A DNA stretch of 64,000 bases from Embiotoca jacksoni (GCA_022577435.1 JAKOON010000016.1:12574776-12638775), one strand, 5' to 3'. Shown: positions 22,785 through 61,998, counted from the stretch's first letter. Made by a program: numbers and translations. Notes: generated by a model not told the origin, from the letters alone.

Positions 22785-22979
22785 TACGGATGTCAACTTA
22801 ATAACATGCTCAACGTGACAATGTTAACATAGCAGGCATAATATTTACCATGTTCAGCATCTTAGTTTTGCATGTTAGCATGCTAACATTTGCACTAAGC
22901 ACAAAGTACAGCTGAGGCTGATGGGAACGTCACGACCTCTGCAGGTGTTCGGTCGTGAACCAAAGGATTTGACGAATAT
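22785..22979 (+). repeat. 5' half of a dispersed repeat (family B), split by an insertion
   Basis: Contains TTGCATGTTAGCATGCTAAC, then AAAGTACAGCTGAGGCTGAT and GAACCAAAGGATTTGACGAA. The continuation resumes at 23810 after the inserted element. Confidence 0.6.
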
Positions 22980-23809
22980 CAGGGTTCAATATAACCAATG
23001 GCACCGTGAATCATGATTGTCACAGGTAGCCTGTATATACCACCTACCCTCCTTGTGCACTTGAGGTTTTCAGTCATAGCCATTTAATGTTTAATTATTT
23101 GTCTTTATTAAAAGGTTCCAAAACTGCATATTTTATCAAAAATTAAGATTATTTCTACCCATCACTTAGAGGTATTTCATTTGCTAACGAAAGAAGAAAG
23201 CCTGCTGGGACATGCAAATTTGTTTTGTCGTGTGTTTGGGGTAAGTGGAGGGGCTCAAGAAAAATATTGAAACCAGAGCCAATCACAATGATGTCACGCT
23301 ACTGCTTACCTGGACTAAAATTTTTTTTTTCAGTTAAAGACAATTTTAAGGCTGAGGAAAGAAGAAGGGGCTTTCTACTTTTGTGGAAGAAACAACAATC
23401 TTGAGTGGAAAGCAGCAACTGAAATGTATTGAACAGTTTTCTGGTGATTCCAGGCAAAGACGGACTTCAGTGCCTTGAAACGGATCAAGACCTTTACACA
23501 GCCTCTCTGAAGGGCGGACCAATCAGCCACCAGTGTCAGTGGCTAAGTGCAATCATGCTGAAGTCAGGTGATTTTTTTTTTTTTTTTTATAGTTGCAGAG
23601 ATGGTAGAGTTTTGATACATGTGGTGGTCAATGCTGATTGGTTAAAAGCCACGCCATTAGTTTAAAAATGAACCAGAAGTCTATATCTGGGAGGAGGCAA
23701 CGAATGGAGATGCCTCCCTATGGAGCAGAGCCAGACCAGATATAAAGAAAAATGTACAGAAAATCACTGACATACTGGCCAAGAAAGAACAATGTTATGT
23801 TGAATCCTG
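22980..23809. mobile_element. 830-bp non-autonomous inverted-repeat element nested in family B repeat
   Basis: Left terminus CAGGGTTCAATATAACCAAT; right terminus, reverse-complemented, CAGGATTCAACATAACATTG. A 5-base direct repeat AATAT flanks both ends (22975-22979 and 23810-23814). The two flanks join into one recognisable repeat. No transposase frame; superfamily not assigned. Confidence 0.6.
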
Positions 23810-24000
23810 AATATTAGATTTGATCCGATGACACTTCTAGATGGGATCACTAAGGTTGTGAAAGGGAGTATGAATGTTTGTACCAAATGTTATGGCAATT
23901 CACCCAAAAGCTGTTGAATTTTTCACCTACAAATCACAAACTAGTGTGTGAACCAAAGTAGTCGACTGTCATTGCCGCTAGCATGGCTAAAACCCAGCAG
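23810..24000 (+). repeat. 3' half of the split family B repeat
   Basis: Contains GGGATCACTAAGGTTGTGAA, AATGTTATGGCAATTCACCC and CATTGCCGCTAGCATGGCTA, which follow the 22785-22979 segment in intact copies as I know them. Confidence 0.55.
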
Positions 24001-24775
24001 TCACATTTACTGCGTTGTTTTCACTGCTCTCAAATACACCTGGTAGCCTGACTCTACTCATCAACAACATGGCTCAGTAATTGGGTAATTGGGTAATTTA
24101 GACTCTGTGGGGCATGGCTTTGTCAGAATTTGTCTCATACAAACATCTGAGTCGTAATCCAATAGAAGTTGATCATTTTGAAGGAATCGCCCCATGGTTC
24201 TTCTGTAAATCAATAAACAACAGATCTCAATAAGAATCCTTTTTGTATAAGACCAACTTATATTTTCACTTGTCCAGGAAGTAGAAACCTTTAACACGTC
24301 TTGTTGGTACCGCTCAAAAGCAATTTATGCAAGAAGGAGCTCGAATGCACCTTAAACAGAGCGAAACTCTCCCGGCCCAGTAAAACATCCTGCATCCTTT
24401 TGGGCCTTTCAGCTGTGGTCGGTCAACCATGCCAGCCTCAAATATATTCTGTAAACTTTGTGAACAGTTTTGTCTGAATGCAAGGCTTGAGGCAAAACCG
24501 TAAAGAGACGATTATAATCGCTCAGTACTCCCCGTTAAAATAATGCATGTAAAATACAAGACAGGTACAAAATCTCTTGAGCTAAAGGGCTGAATGTTGG
24601 CACAAAAAAACAACAACAGGAAAACAGGTTTAATAGGCACCAAGGCCAGAGTGATACTTAAAATAATTGCTGCTGTTTTAGTCATAGGTTGTGTTTAGGG
24701 AAGTGAAACCAATTTACCTGTCTAGAATCTCTCCTTACATTGCCACCCATTAGCAATGTTTACTTCTAATTGCAG

Positions 24776-25014
24776 TACAAGTGGGAAGACCTCTCAAATC
24801 ATCTGGAAGAGGAAATCTGTTGTGACCATTTTACAAGCAAGTCTCGCGGACCAAACAAGTCGGTTTTTGGGAAGTTTGAGAACACGAGGAACAGCAGGCT
24901 CCACCAGGCTGCGCTGATTCAAGACCAGGTGTCACTAGGGACTCGGTGGATCATCATCTATCCCGCTAAGTCCCCTCTGCCGATCCTAAATCAGCCTCAG
25001 ACTGACACGACAAG
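24776..25014 (+). other. exon-like open segment, unknown
   Basis: An open frame of 239 bases is bounded by an acceptor-like TTCTAATTGCAG and a consensus donor AAG|GTAAGA. It translates as YKWEDLSNHLEEEICC onward to ILNQPQTDTTR, with no domain I recognise and no partner exon nearby. It could be a chance ORF, an exon of a lineage-specific transcript, or old transposon sequence. Confidence 0.2.
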
Positions 25015-25426
25015 GTAAGAAAACAAAGTCAGAGCTGAACAATAGATATGCCAAAAATAAAACGGCAACAGTCCAGTCAGACCTTCAAAAATAAAAGGTG
25101 GAATCCACCAGAACCCGCTGAACCCAAAACAGTCCTATTAGCTTTGTATGGCTGCGTCTGCTGAGGAATGATCGGGGCAGTTAGCTCTAAAAACTGATCC
25201 CAGTTCAACCAGTAGAGGTTGTGGGAATGCAGAGGAGGTTATACTGGAAGCCCCATGGCTGATCTTGGAGCTGTCTGAAGGCAGGACAGGCAGGCACTGG
25301 GTGCATGGGTGAGGAGAGGCTAAGTACACGCACGCGCACAAACACACACGTGAATATTAACACACACAAACATGCAGGCACATAACTCCACCTGTAAGCC
25401 CTCCTCACACAGTGACCTTAAATGTG

Positions 25427-25430
<4 letters not shown>

Positions 25431-25467
<37 letters not shown>
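25431..25467 (+). repeat. (TG)n microsatellite
   Basis: Perfect dinucleotide run of about 18 units. Confidence 0.9.
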
Positions 25468-25468
<1 letters not shown>

Positions 25469-28400
25469 GGTTGCAAGTGCAAAGTGTAGAGTGCTTATAG
25501 CGAGTGTTTGTCTCACAACTATTCCATTAAATCCACATTTCTCAAAACAGTTCTTCTCATCGTCCGTGTTGGATTAGCTGGCTCAGTGTACTTGCAGTTC
25601 CATTGAGGAGTGACACAACGGCGACACATCAGTCACAGTTTGTTGTTTTTCTCCCAAAGAAACACTAAACATGACACAGTGATTTTTTTCTTTCACCAGG
25701 AGACCACACGTCTCCCCGCACCGCACTGGGCAGAGCTGAAGCTGAGTACCCACTGTCCGTGTTTCTGTGCAGGTTTGTGCATGTATGTGTGTGTGTCTGT
25801 CTGTGTGTTTGTGTTGTGACCATTAATGAGTGCGTATTCGTGTGTGCTGTGTTCTTGTGTCTCTGTACTTCTGAGGACCAACACCCCAAAATAAAGCCTG
25901 CGACAATTATCCTGTAGAATATGAACATTTTCTCTGTTCGCGTCTTCATTTAGGTTCAATTTCAGTTTGAAACTCGAATGCATTAAAGGGCCATAATTTA
26001 GACCGGTTAATCACAAAATGATTAATATCTTCATTTGCAACAAATATCCTAGCAAATATTTAAATGAAACTGGAGTTCATTTAATGAGACATTTGCATTA
26101 CGAGACCATTACATCATCACAATATAAAAATATTATATATTGTGTATGTGTGAATATGCCTACTCCTAATTTAGCTTTTAATTTGAAAGAGCCAAGAGAG
26201 GACCAGGATAAAAGACCTGGTTCTGGAAGGAAAATCATGATACTTTTGGTTACCATAACTATCTAACGAGGTGTGTCCCCATTAAGGTGCATTATTTATA
26301 ATGGATACATTTCAAAGTTGTAAACATGTTGATGAAGTTGCTTGCTTCAAAGTGTGGACTTTGTTCCTGTAAGGACGCAGTACCATCAGTTATTATGCTA
26401 AGATAATTTGGCTAACTGCAATCTTCTCATGTACTTCATGACAAAAAGTGAAAGAAAACAAGTCCCCAAACGTTAAAGGTTTTCCTTACAGGAATACAAG
26501 AGTGGACATAGTGAAGAAACCCTTGTGTTCATTTGAACTGCAGCCAAAATATTTTTTGTTGTTGTTGACACTGTTGGAGAGGCTGCAGTTTAAGATTTGT
26601 GGTAGGTCTGAAGGTGGGTATTGTAAGCTGTTCCTATTATTTTGCCGCCGACAGTCACTTGACACTTTCAAACTTCGCAGAGGGATTATTCCGCCTTGGG
26701 TTAAAAAGTCCTCAAAAGTACAGTAACGTGTCAGTGTAGTTCCTTGGAGTGCATGTGTGTGTGCGTGTGTGCTGCAGTGCTGAGTGTCCCGCTGGCAGAT
26801 TGTAAAGTGGCCTCTGGCACCAGTGAGGTGAGGTTTATGTCCGTGAGAGATCCTCCGAGCGCTCCACTGTCTTCTCCTACGTCCCTCCTTGTCAGAGGCT
26901 TCAGATGTGATCAAAACAACACAACCTCACAACCACATCAAAGTAGAAAATCAAACTAGGATAAGATAATATTAGAAAGACTAAGACCCCCTGCTTCCCA
27001 ACTCAGCCCCCCTGCAATCATCCCCCCCCCCCCGTCCCAATGAATAGATTAATAACTATAATATGTGACAGAGTTTTTTCATCCTCTGCACAGTGGCACC
27101 TTTAGAATAGAATATTTTTTAATTTTTTTTTTTAATTTTTTTTTTTTTTACTAATAATACAATTATTTGTTGATATCAGAGTATCAAAGCTGTATGGTGG
27201 TAAGAAGAGATAGACGGTGGTCCAGTCTCAAAAAGCACCCCGTGCTCTATTGGAGTAAACATCAATACAGCACAGGCTTACGGGCCCACACACCCTTGTA
27301 AGGCGTCTTTAATGTAGCAGTCAAGTATCCCGACAGAGTCTAGAGATTAGGGTGCCATTTGAGACTTGATTTGGAGATACAGCGGATGTAAGCACTGGAA
27401 GCGAATGGATATGGCATGCATGGTTTGAATGGTCAATGCTGACATGGCTCATGGATGGCAGTTCTAAACTTTGACCCCTTCGCGGACCCTCAGGATCCGA
27501 AGGGGCCCCTGATGTGCTGAGCTACATTGCTACTACTGCTGAGTCAGTAAATCCTATGCAGAAAAAGAGTACTTACAGCAGCGAACCTATGATCTAAAGC
27601 TAACCTGGAGGCCATGATACACAGGAAGTATTTTGAGTAATATTTGGCACCAAGTATGATTAACCATATTTCGATAATATATGCTTGAATCTTAAACAAC
27701 TCAAATAATTCCTATTATTTATGAATCCTACCTCTGCTTAAGGCAATATTCTTCATTCCTAATTACTTCAGAAAGTTACTGATCTAACCTAAAGCAGCAG
27801 AGTAGAGGAGTCACCATCGAGTCTTCTCTACCTCCGCTCCTCTTTTGCACAAAGCGTGTTATATTATTGGTTAGCTATTCAGCTGGTTTAAAAACAGTTG
27901 TTTCTGTGCAAATGTACTTTGCCTTTTCTTCCCTCCCTCCCACATAACACCCTTAAAACGACATTGCTGCAGTGCTGAGCATAAAAAGCCCTTGTGTGCT
28001 CCTGTCCTTTAAAAATTAAAAGCCCTTGCTCGGAGAAAAGCAATTTTTTCCCTTTCACAGCCCATGACAACCGCTGATGTTGTAGTTAGCTTGCAAAATT
28101 AATATTTACACGTGGAGGACAGCAAGAGCGAGTCCGTAGCGATGCACGTTTTTCCCTTTAAGCTCCCTTTATGGCGTAAAAGACAGGAGATAAGACAGCA
28201 GCATCATAAATTAAACAGTGTGACTGAGCTTTAAAACATCTTTTATTATCAGGGTAGTAACTGTCAGAGAAGTGCGTGACGGTATCAGCTTGGTGTTGTT
28301 TCATGTTTAGTTTTTACAAAACAGTGCAATGGTGGCTCAGGGAGGTAAAGAACAAAAATGCATTTTCTTCCTCTTTGAATTTCGCACTCACTTGTTACTC

Positions 28401-28543
28401 AGAGTCCCAGAAAAAAGGTTGAGAGAAATACTGTGAAAAATGCTACTCGTGCTCGGTCTCCACAGCTCTCACTTCCTTTCAGCTCCTGCGCGCTCTGTTT
28501 TATGGCTATTTAGCCTCCCGCTCACTCTGTCACAACCCGTCCC

Positions 28544-28545
<2 letters not shown>

Positions 28546-28586
<41 letters not shown>

Positions 28587-28593
28587 GTGTGTG
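28546..28593 (+). repeat. (TG)n microsatellite
   Basis: Dinucleotide run with a single GC interruption. Confidence 0.9.
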
Positions 28594-30650
28594 GGCACAT
28601 ATTGATGTGTGTATGATAAGGTGTATTTCAGTAATGTACTCATTCAAGTCTCTTGAATTCAGACAATATCATCTGTTGTTTTAGTGTTTTAAAGTGGGGT
28701 AAACTTTGTCTGTGTTGCCTCTGGGGCCGGGGATTGAAAAACGACCTTACGCAGTTTAGAGGGGGAGAGCAAAACCCAGGTTGTGACACCTAAAAGCCTC
28801 ATGCGCAAGCTGTCACGAGATGCTCCAATTTCACCGACGTTCCCTAAACGTCCGCATACTATCTGTAGATGCTGGCTCGCTAACTGTGCACATAGATGCC
28901 TCCAGATACTGCAGGCCGCTCAGACAGGGAGAGACGATAGATGGTAAATGCTGTGGCTCACTGACGCTGATGAGATTTACTCCTGCTGAAACATAGTAAA
29001 AGAATGTTTTAAAATGAAAATGTCTAGTCTGAGTAAAGCCAAGGTTTTGAAATTTGGCAACGAATGAAAAGTTATTTTTCAATAGTACACGGGGCTGAAG
29101 CGTTTTGGTTCTGTACTCAGCCCAACTGTCACAGGCTAGGAGATGGTTTTCCAGAGGCAACAATAGGTTACTAGTTGTTGAAAGATTAAGTGGAAAACTG
29201 ACTGCAAATAATTGCTACATACAGGATAGAGTATATAATATGGCCATGTATGTATCAGCTTGTTAAAAAAAAAAAAGTCTGATAACTTTTACTGAAGCAA
29301 CTGTTCCAGTAAATGTCAGCGGCACAGACACATTTCTATGTCTCACTGTGCCTTAGATGGCATTAATAAATCTCTAGAAACACAATCATCTCAGAGCCAA
29401 GTCCTCACATGCATCTTCAGAACAAAATCAAGTAACACTTTCTAAAATTTCTCTGCAAAATTTGGAGGTTAATTGAAGTTTAAAAATGAGACTGAGCCAG
29501 ACCGTCGCTTCTCTCGTCTTTCATCTCGTTACGGTGCTCTTCGTGCCGGACTCGGATCACGCTGGTGGCAGAGCCAGCACCCAAACTTTTCACGAGAAAT
29601 CCTGTGCATCTCACATTCATGTGTCTGATCCGGTTGGATGCGAACTGAAATGTGTTGATGTGTCTCTAGAGTCTGTCACACTGAAAACTGTAGAAAAATG
29701 ACAGGGCCATCGCTGTCACAGCTCGCAGACATGTGAGGAGATGTGTTTGGACTTTTGCTGTGTAAGTGTGTGTGCTTGTATTTGTGAGGACGTATACAGT
29801 ATGTGCTTATGTATGGGCGATAAAGAGGAGTGAGGAGGCTGTGAGTGACAGCTGGAGGAGATGGAGGAAAAATGTTATGAATAACGTAGTGGATTTCCTC
29901 CAATTCCATCCACCTATCTTTAAATTGAGTGCCACATACAAACGGAGCCTCCATTGGGGGGAGACGCGTACTTTCGACTGAAGTGAGCATTTTCTCACTG
30001 TTTATTTCTGCAGCTGAAATTTCGACAGTTGTTCTGGCAAGTAGAGACAACGTTATAATTAAATCATCTAGAAGATGTTCACCAAGAGGTAGCGGGCAAA
30101 CACAAAAAAAAGTCCATCGCTTGTTTGTTTAATGTCTTTTTGGCACTGCCTTAAAGCATATTCACAGCTCAGTGGTCTCCTCTCCACAGTTCCCTGAACC
30201 AACAAGCTGCGAGTCTGAACGAGTGAACGAGTCTACGAGCGACACCAACGGAAGACGGGACCTAAAAAAAAAAAATCGAGTGTCCCTTCGAGTAGAGGAA
30301 AGACAGGGTGATGTGAGGATGGTGCCAGTGAGGTGAGCTATGGGCAAACATAGAGAAACGTGGAAGGTGAAAGGTGATGCGTGAAGGCAGACAGACTGAC
30401 AGACAAATATATCTGATCATCTCTTTAGGTTTTAGGTGAAAAAAAGAAATCAAGAAGTGGCAGAAAAACAGAAGTAAAAGGAAGCACCGATGGATCTAAC
30501 GTTACCATCTAAAAGAGAGTCATTAGTTTTGCTGAGTCATAGCTTTTCTACCCAGCCTTCAACCGCTGATCTGCAGTCAGCGTTTCCACTCATCAAAACT
30601 GCAGGCTTAACAACTGACCTGGGATCAGAGAGTGGGTGGTGGTGGTGGTG

Positions 30651-30651
<1 letters not shown>

Positions 30652-30692
<41 letters not shown>
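30652..30692 (+). repeat. 41-base G homopolymer
   Basis: An uninterrupted G run preceded by (GGT)n at 30636-30650. Could form G-quadruplexes on the plus strand; the true length is uncertain. Confidence 0.85.
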
Positions 30693-30695
<3 letters not shown>

Positions 30696-31222
30696 CCAGG
30701 AATGAGCTCAATTCAGTTTCAGTTCAGGCAGTAATGAAGTGAGCTTCTCCATGATAAAATCAAACAATCAGTATGAAAGGACGATATATACAATATGTAT
30801 AGAAAATGAGAACTAGTGCCACAAATGTGCTGCCATAAATGGACAAACTGCATCTTTAGTTATTTCTAAATCCAGCTGAACTGAAAATGAATCAATCCTT
30901 AAGCTGAGGTTTTAACTTCCTCACTTCTAAAATAGTTTTGCAAGCAGAGAGTCAGCTTGGAGCTCTAAGGCTGTTCCCTTCACTGATCCATCTCTGCTGC
31001 TATCCACAAGGTCAGGAGGACAGAGGTCAGAAGGTCAAAGATCACACAAAGTCTGTCACCTCTTTCCTCTTCTCCTCAAATTCACATTATTTTCATTTTT
31101 AGGAGAAGTTGCCCCAAACAGGAAACCACTTACGATATGCTTTTAAACTTTTTGTCAATCCTGTTTTTCCCCCTTTGAGTCAATTTATGGACATAAAACT
31201 CATGAACATAAATTGAATGTGC

Positions 31223-31352
31223 CTTCATATATATCTATCTATCTAGCTATCTATATATATAGATATAGATATATACATATATCTATATATATATAGATAT
31301 ATATATCTATATATATACAGATATAGATATAGATATATATAGATATATAAGG
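31223..31352. repeat. (ATAGAT/ATATCT)n AT-rich simple repeat
   Basis: Imperfect array mixing TATC, TATAGA and ATATCT units, partly self-complementary, about 270 bases beyond the cacng3 stop codon. Confidence 0.9.
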
Positions 31353-31624
31353 AGTTACAGGTGTAACTACAGTGATATGTGGTGAAGTGGAGTTGGGAAC
31401 AACTTCTCCATCCAAACCAACCCTGCTACACACTGAAACTCTCACAGGGCTCAGGATTCACAGTTCAAAGGCTAAAAGTTCACAGTTCACAGTCAAAGTT
31501 TATCAAAACCCCTGTCCCACCCCGTAACCCTGTGTGTCCCCTGCTTCTGCTCGCACTCCCCCTGTATTTCTCATCCTTCTCCTCTTTGATACTCTGATTG
31601 GGCGATATGTACAGCCAGCACCTC

Positions 31625-58340
<26,716 letters not shown>

Positions 58341-59116
58341 AAAGGCGGCTCCTGTTTGTCTTAACCTTCTTTTTTTTTTTTTTTCCTCCGCGCTTTTAGA
58401 TTCACCCTTTTAGTTCCTTTATATCCCGCGAGACTTGGAGAGTCGGAGTGAGGGCTTGAACGGACAGGCACTCACAACAATGAATAATAGTACAAATAGA
58501 AATAGAAGTAAAAATGGTGATTTTGTGGGAGAAAAATGAAGTACTTGGCTGCCTTGTTCGTTGAGTTGACAACAGACTCGTGGCAAAGGGCGGGAAGGTG
58601 GGAGGGTGGCACGTCACTTTCTCGCGCATCAAAAACTGGTTTTCACCACCACCACCACCACCATCCTCGTACACACGCGTGTGCACAAACACACACTCGC
58701 ACGCACACAACACCCATACACCGGAGGATTAACGACCACCGGTTGTCCCCAGCTGCTCGACACTGCCCACACTCATTCAGACCGGAGGGGAACGGCGATG
58801 CCACATCCTGCCTCTCCTCCCCTCCTGCCGGTTACTCCCGTTTTGATCTGTCCCGGGGTTACGCGGGGCGAGCCGGAGAGCTTCTCGTCTCCTTCTTCCT
58901 CTCAGTGTCTCCTTTTATCTTCCAGTTACCTTCTTAAAAAAAAAAAAAAAAAATCCCCGTCGTTGGGTCTGTGAGCCGTTAACAGCCACGGTCTGCGTGG
59001 GGGGGCTCCATCTTCAAAGCAACGACAGAAAAGGGGGGGTCGTTTGGTGTCTTTACTGATGTCCCCCCCGCAGCATGAAGCTCCAGTTCGCTGGATGTCT
59101 TCACGGGTTTGAAGGA

Positions 59117-59117
<1 letters not shown>

Positions 59118-59150
<33 letters not shown>
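59118..59150 (+). repeat. (CT)n microsatellite
   Basis: About 16 CT units. Confidence 0.92.
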
Positions 59151-59151
<1 letters not shown>

Positions 59152-59644
59152 GCGCCAGAAATATGAGGCGGCCAGCGGATTTATGATCTTTTGTTCCGTT
59201 TCCTGTCGAATGACTGAATGAATGAAGGATGAATGAAGCCCATGCGCTGCCTATCAAGCGGACGTTGACCGAGATCCGTCTTGTGTCTTGCGATCCAGCT
59301 GTTGACTCACTGACATGTCGTCTGTCCCCCCTCCATGTCCGAAGCGGGCTCCGGAAACTCGTTTCAAACCTTTTAATCGGAGATTTCTGCAGCGAAGAGA
59401 CGCGCAAGTTAAACGGGCTTTAAAGAGCTGCAGAAATGAGACCAAGACGAGGTTTGATCAAATGTCGCTCTCTTCGCTGTCGAAGTTCAACCGCCACCGG
59501 GACAAACCGGCCGATGTTCGCCTGGTGATGGAGCCGATAGGACAGCTACACCCGCCTGGGTTCGCTCCCGAGAAACGTGCCCGTTGGTACAAACGAGGGG
59601 TGTGTGTGTGTGTGTGTGGGGGGGGGGGGGGGGATGACAGCCGT

Positions 59645-59716
59645 CGCCTCCTCCTCCTCGTCCTCCTCCTCTTCTTCTTCTTCTTCTTCTTCTTCTTCCT
59701 CCTCCTCCTCCTCCTC
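59645..59716 (+). repeat. (CTC/TTC)n trinucleotide array
   Basis: CTC blocks flank a run of about eight TTC units. Translations read as poly-Ser, poly-Arg or poly-Leu and are artefacts. Confidence 0.92.
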
Positions 59717-59760
59717 TGTCCAACCAACACAAACTAAAATTAACCGCGCGTCTCCTCAAA

Positions 59761-59912
59761 CTCCGCCCGAGGCGGCGCGGCTCGGCTCGGATTGGGTTCG
59801 TGTTTGACAGCGGCCGTCAGGAGCTAATCTTCTCCCTTCGCCGCTGCACGCCCCGCCCACCGCCGCGACGCCGTCAGTCGGCTATAAAACACGCGGGGCC
59901 CCGGTTCAGAGA
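59761..59912 (+). promoter_or_regulatory. TATA-box promoter-like cluster, plus orientation
   Basis: In order on the plus strand: CTCCGCCC (GC box, 59761-59768), ATTGG (inverted CCAAT, 59791-59795), CCCCGCCC (GC box, 59851-59858) and TATAAAA (59883-59889). Expected initiation is near 59912, within AGGAACACTTCGACT. It points away from cacng3. The first ATG downstream (59947) opens a 57-residue frame of no known family, so the transcript may be non-coding or divergent. The GC and CCAAT elements could also serve the minus-strand cacng3 promoter. Confidence 0.4.
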
Positions 59913-60180
59913 GAGGAACACTTCGACTGCCAGCGATTCTTCTTATATGTCGCCAGACGCGCCACTTCATGTGTTTGAAAGCGAGCCCGCCAGCTTATGT
60001 TGCACTGCGCACGTTTCACAAGCGATCAAATACACTGTGACTGGATGTGGGACTGTGTTCACACAAAAGTTCCGTTACAAAGCGGAAACCATTTGTTCTC
60101 AGACCGCCTGCTTGTTTTGACTGCAGACTGCAGGCTTTTAGGAGCGACGACGGCCCGACGGCGGGTCTCCGCCGCGTCTG

Positions 60181-60248
60181 GAGAGCTGTCCGTGGTGCTG
60201 AGCGCGGCGCTGTCCGTGGTGCTGAGCGCGGCGCTGTCCTTGGTGCTC
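60181..60248 (+). repeat. 24-bp tandem repeat, 2.7 units
   Basis: GCTGTCCGTGGTGCTGAGCG plus CGGC occurs twice in perfect tandem, followed by a third, diverged GCTGTCCTTGGTGCTCA. Confidence 0.85.
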
Positions 60249-60343
60249 ATTTGAAGCGTGGCGTTATTCTCCCGTCTGTTCTTCTGTTTTCCTCTCTCCT
60301 CCGCCTGCGCGGCGCCAGCAGCTCCTGCACCGCACTGATTAGT

Positions 60344-60388
<45 letters not shown>
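60344..60388 (+). repeat. (GA)n microsatellite
   Basis: About 21 units in the GC-rich upstream region. Confidence 0.93.
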
Positions 60389-60391
<3 letters not shown>

Positions 60392-61179
60392 GCAAGCGAT
60401 GCATGGAGAATCGCGCCCGGGAGAGAAGCAGAGACGCCACTTAAAGAGCCACGGACCGTTTTTAATGAAGCCACTCCAGCACGGCCTCCACACAAGGCGG
60501 CCCGCACTTCATAGTTCACTTAACGCAGCGGAGTTGCGCGCGTGCACGTGGACGCACAACTGTGAGGGCAAGTGGCCTACTGTAGGCGTTCGTGTCTGCG
60601 CTCACGTGACTCTCTCTGATGTGTAATGTGTGTGTACATATGGAAATCAGGCGGCTGATCAGATCTGACTGTTTTAAAGCGCGCTGTATTTCCCGTTTAG
60701 ACGCAACAAATGGAAGAATGTCTTCTTCACCGGAGATCAACGAGAGGATGACAAGACTGCAGTAACTACTTCACGTATATGTTTCCTCTCTGATCGTTAT
60801 CGTTATTTACTGGGAGGCTTTTTCTTTATTTCTACGTCTCTCGTTCTTTCTGAACACACAGCCCCATTCATTAATCTGTGAGTAAAGAGTATATAGACTC
60901 TTAAGCATGTCTGAACCATTTGGACTGTTTGTTAAAGTGGACATAGCATCCAGGTCTGAAAAATGAGGAGTGCAATACCACCAAGGGCCACTAGGGGTCG
61001 GGAGGAAAATAATCCCATAAATTATTGGATATTAGGGCTCCACAAGCGGTATGTTCTGAAGCGTGTCTGTTGATTGTAACATCGGTGGTGCAGTCAGGTT
61101 TCCGTTATAGGTGGGAGGGGCTTAGTGTCCTCTGGTTTCCAATCAAATTGAGTCAGATCCACCTTCCTTGCTCCTCCCT

Positions 61180-61310
61180 TGCTCATCCAAATGTGGTCAC
61201 TTCTGGTTCCAAACCACTCTGAACTAGCAAGATGGCGCCGGGCAAAATCCAAACTCCAGGCTTCTTAAAACGGTAGTTAACAAACCAGTGGATGAGGTCA
61301 CTGCTGGTTG
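61180..61310 (+). repeat. dispersed teleost repeat fragment
   Basis: AGCAAGATGGCGCCGGGCAA, ATCCAAACTCCAGGCTTCTT and AACAAACCAGTGGATGAGGT resemble a frequent fish repeat found near genes. Class unassigned. Confidence 0.45.
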
Positions 61311-61996
61311 CTGCTTGGTTTAAACTGTTTAATTAATATGCACAGACACGTTTCCATGCTATCCTTTAAGTGACATTGCTTTGACTTCCATTCATTGAGG
61401 ACAGCATAACCCCAATTCTCAGCCTAACCTTAACAATTCATGACACCTAACCTCGCATCAGACCTCACTCCCAGTCAGAAATGACATTTTGCCTCATTAG
61501 GACCGCACTTCGTTCTTCATGAGGACTACTGGTCCTGATAAGGTCGGTGTTTATACCGGAAAAGGTCCCAAGGAGGTAACAAATATCCACACATATACTG
61601 TATTGTAATACACAGGAAACAGGCATTTCTTTCTCTTTGTCTGTCCTCCTGTGGACAGATGAGTGTGATTCTTAGACTGGGGTTGTAAGCATTGGTATTT
61701 TGAGTAACTACACAATTTCAGGATTCTGTCGTCGGTGTTTGAGTAATTGAATTTAAGATGGAGGGAGTGATGTGGTGACCTACAGAGTGACTGGTTGTTT
61801 AGCTGATGGAACTGGCGGTCGTTGTATTGACTGCAAACTAAACACGGGAGGAAACACAGGAATTAAAGTGATCAAAAACAAACAGAGAGAGGAAAGTGAG
61901 GCGAGAGAGGGAGAAGGATTACAGATAAATAAATGCATGAACAGATCAACAGAGAGAGCGCTGACAGGTCCTATCATCCCTCTCACTTGCTCTGCC

Positions 61997-61998
<2 letters not shown>

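Larger units (their letters stand above)
13060..31624. other. intergenic region between cacng3 3' end and rbbp6 5' end
   Basis: About 18.5 kb with no convincing gene on either strand. It holds repeats and microsatellites listed separately, one exon-like open segment at 24776-25014, and probably the cacng3 3' UTR at its right end (no clear minus-strand AATAAA close to 31625). Stretches 25.5-28.5 and 28.6-30.6 kb show nothing recognisable beyond short simple repeats. Confidence 0.65.
58341..59760 (-). promoter_or_regulatory. cacng3: cacng3 5' UTR / upstream region
   Basis: Sequence immediately upstream of the cacng3 start codon is GC-rich in places (58560-58620, 58770-58880, 59180-59560). It contains a (CAC)n run at 58644-58662, an A run at 58935-58952, a (CT)n run at 59118-59150 and a (TTC/CTC)n tract at 59645-59716. 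The transcription start cannot be located by eye. The overlapping frames are low-complexity or lack family resemblance. Confidence 0.4.

Noticed and set aside
59315..59759. Poly-Arg, poly-Ser and poly-Leu frames on both strands
   Set aside because: They are translations of the CTC/TTC trinucleotide array and a G run, not conserved proteins.
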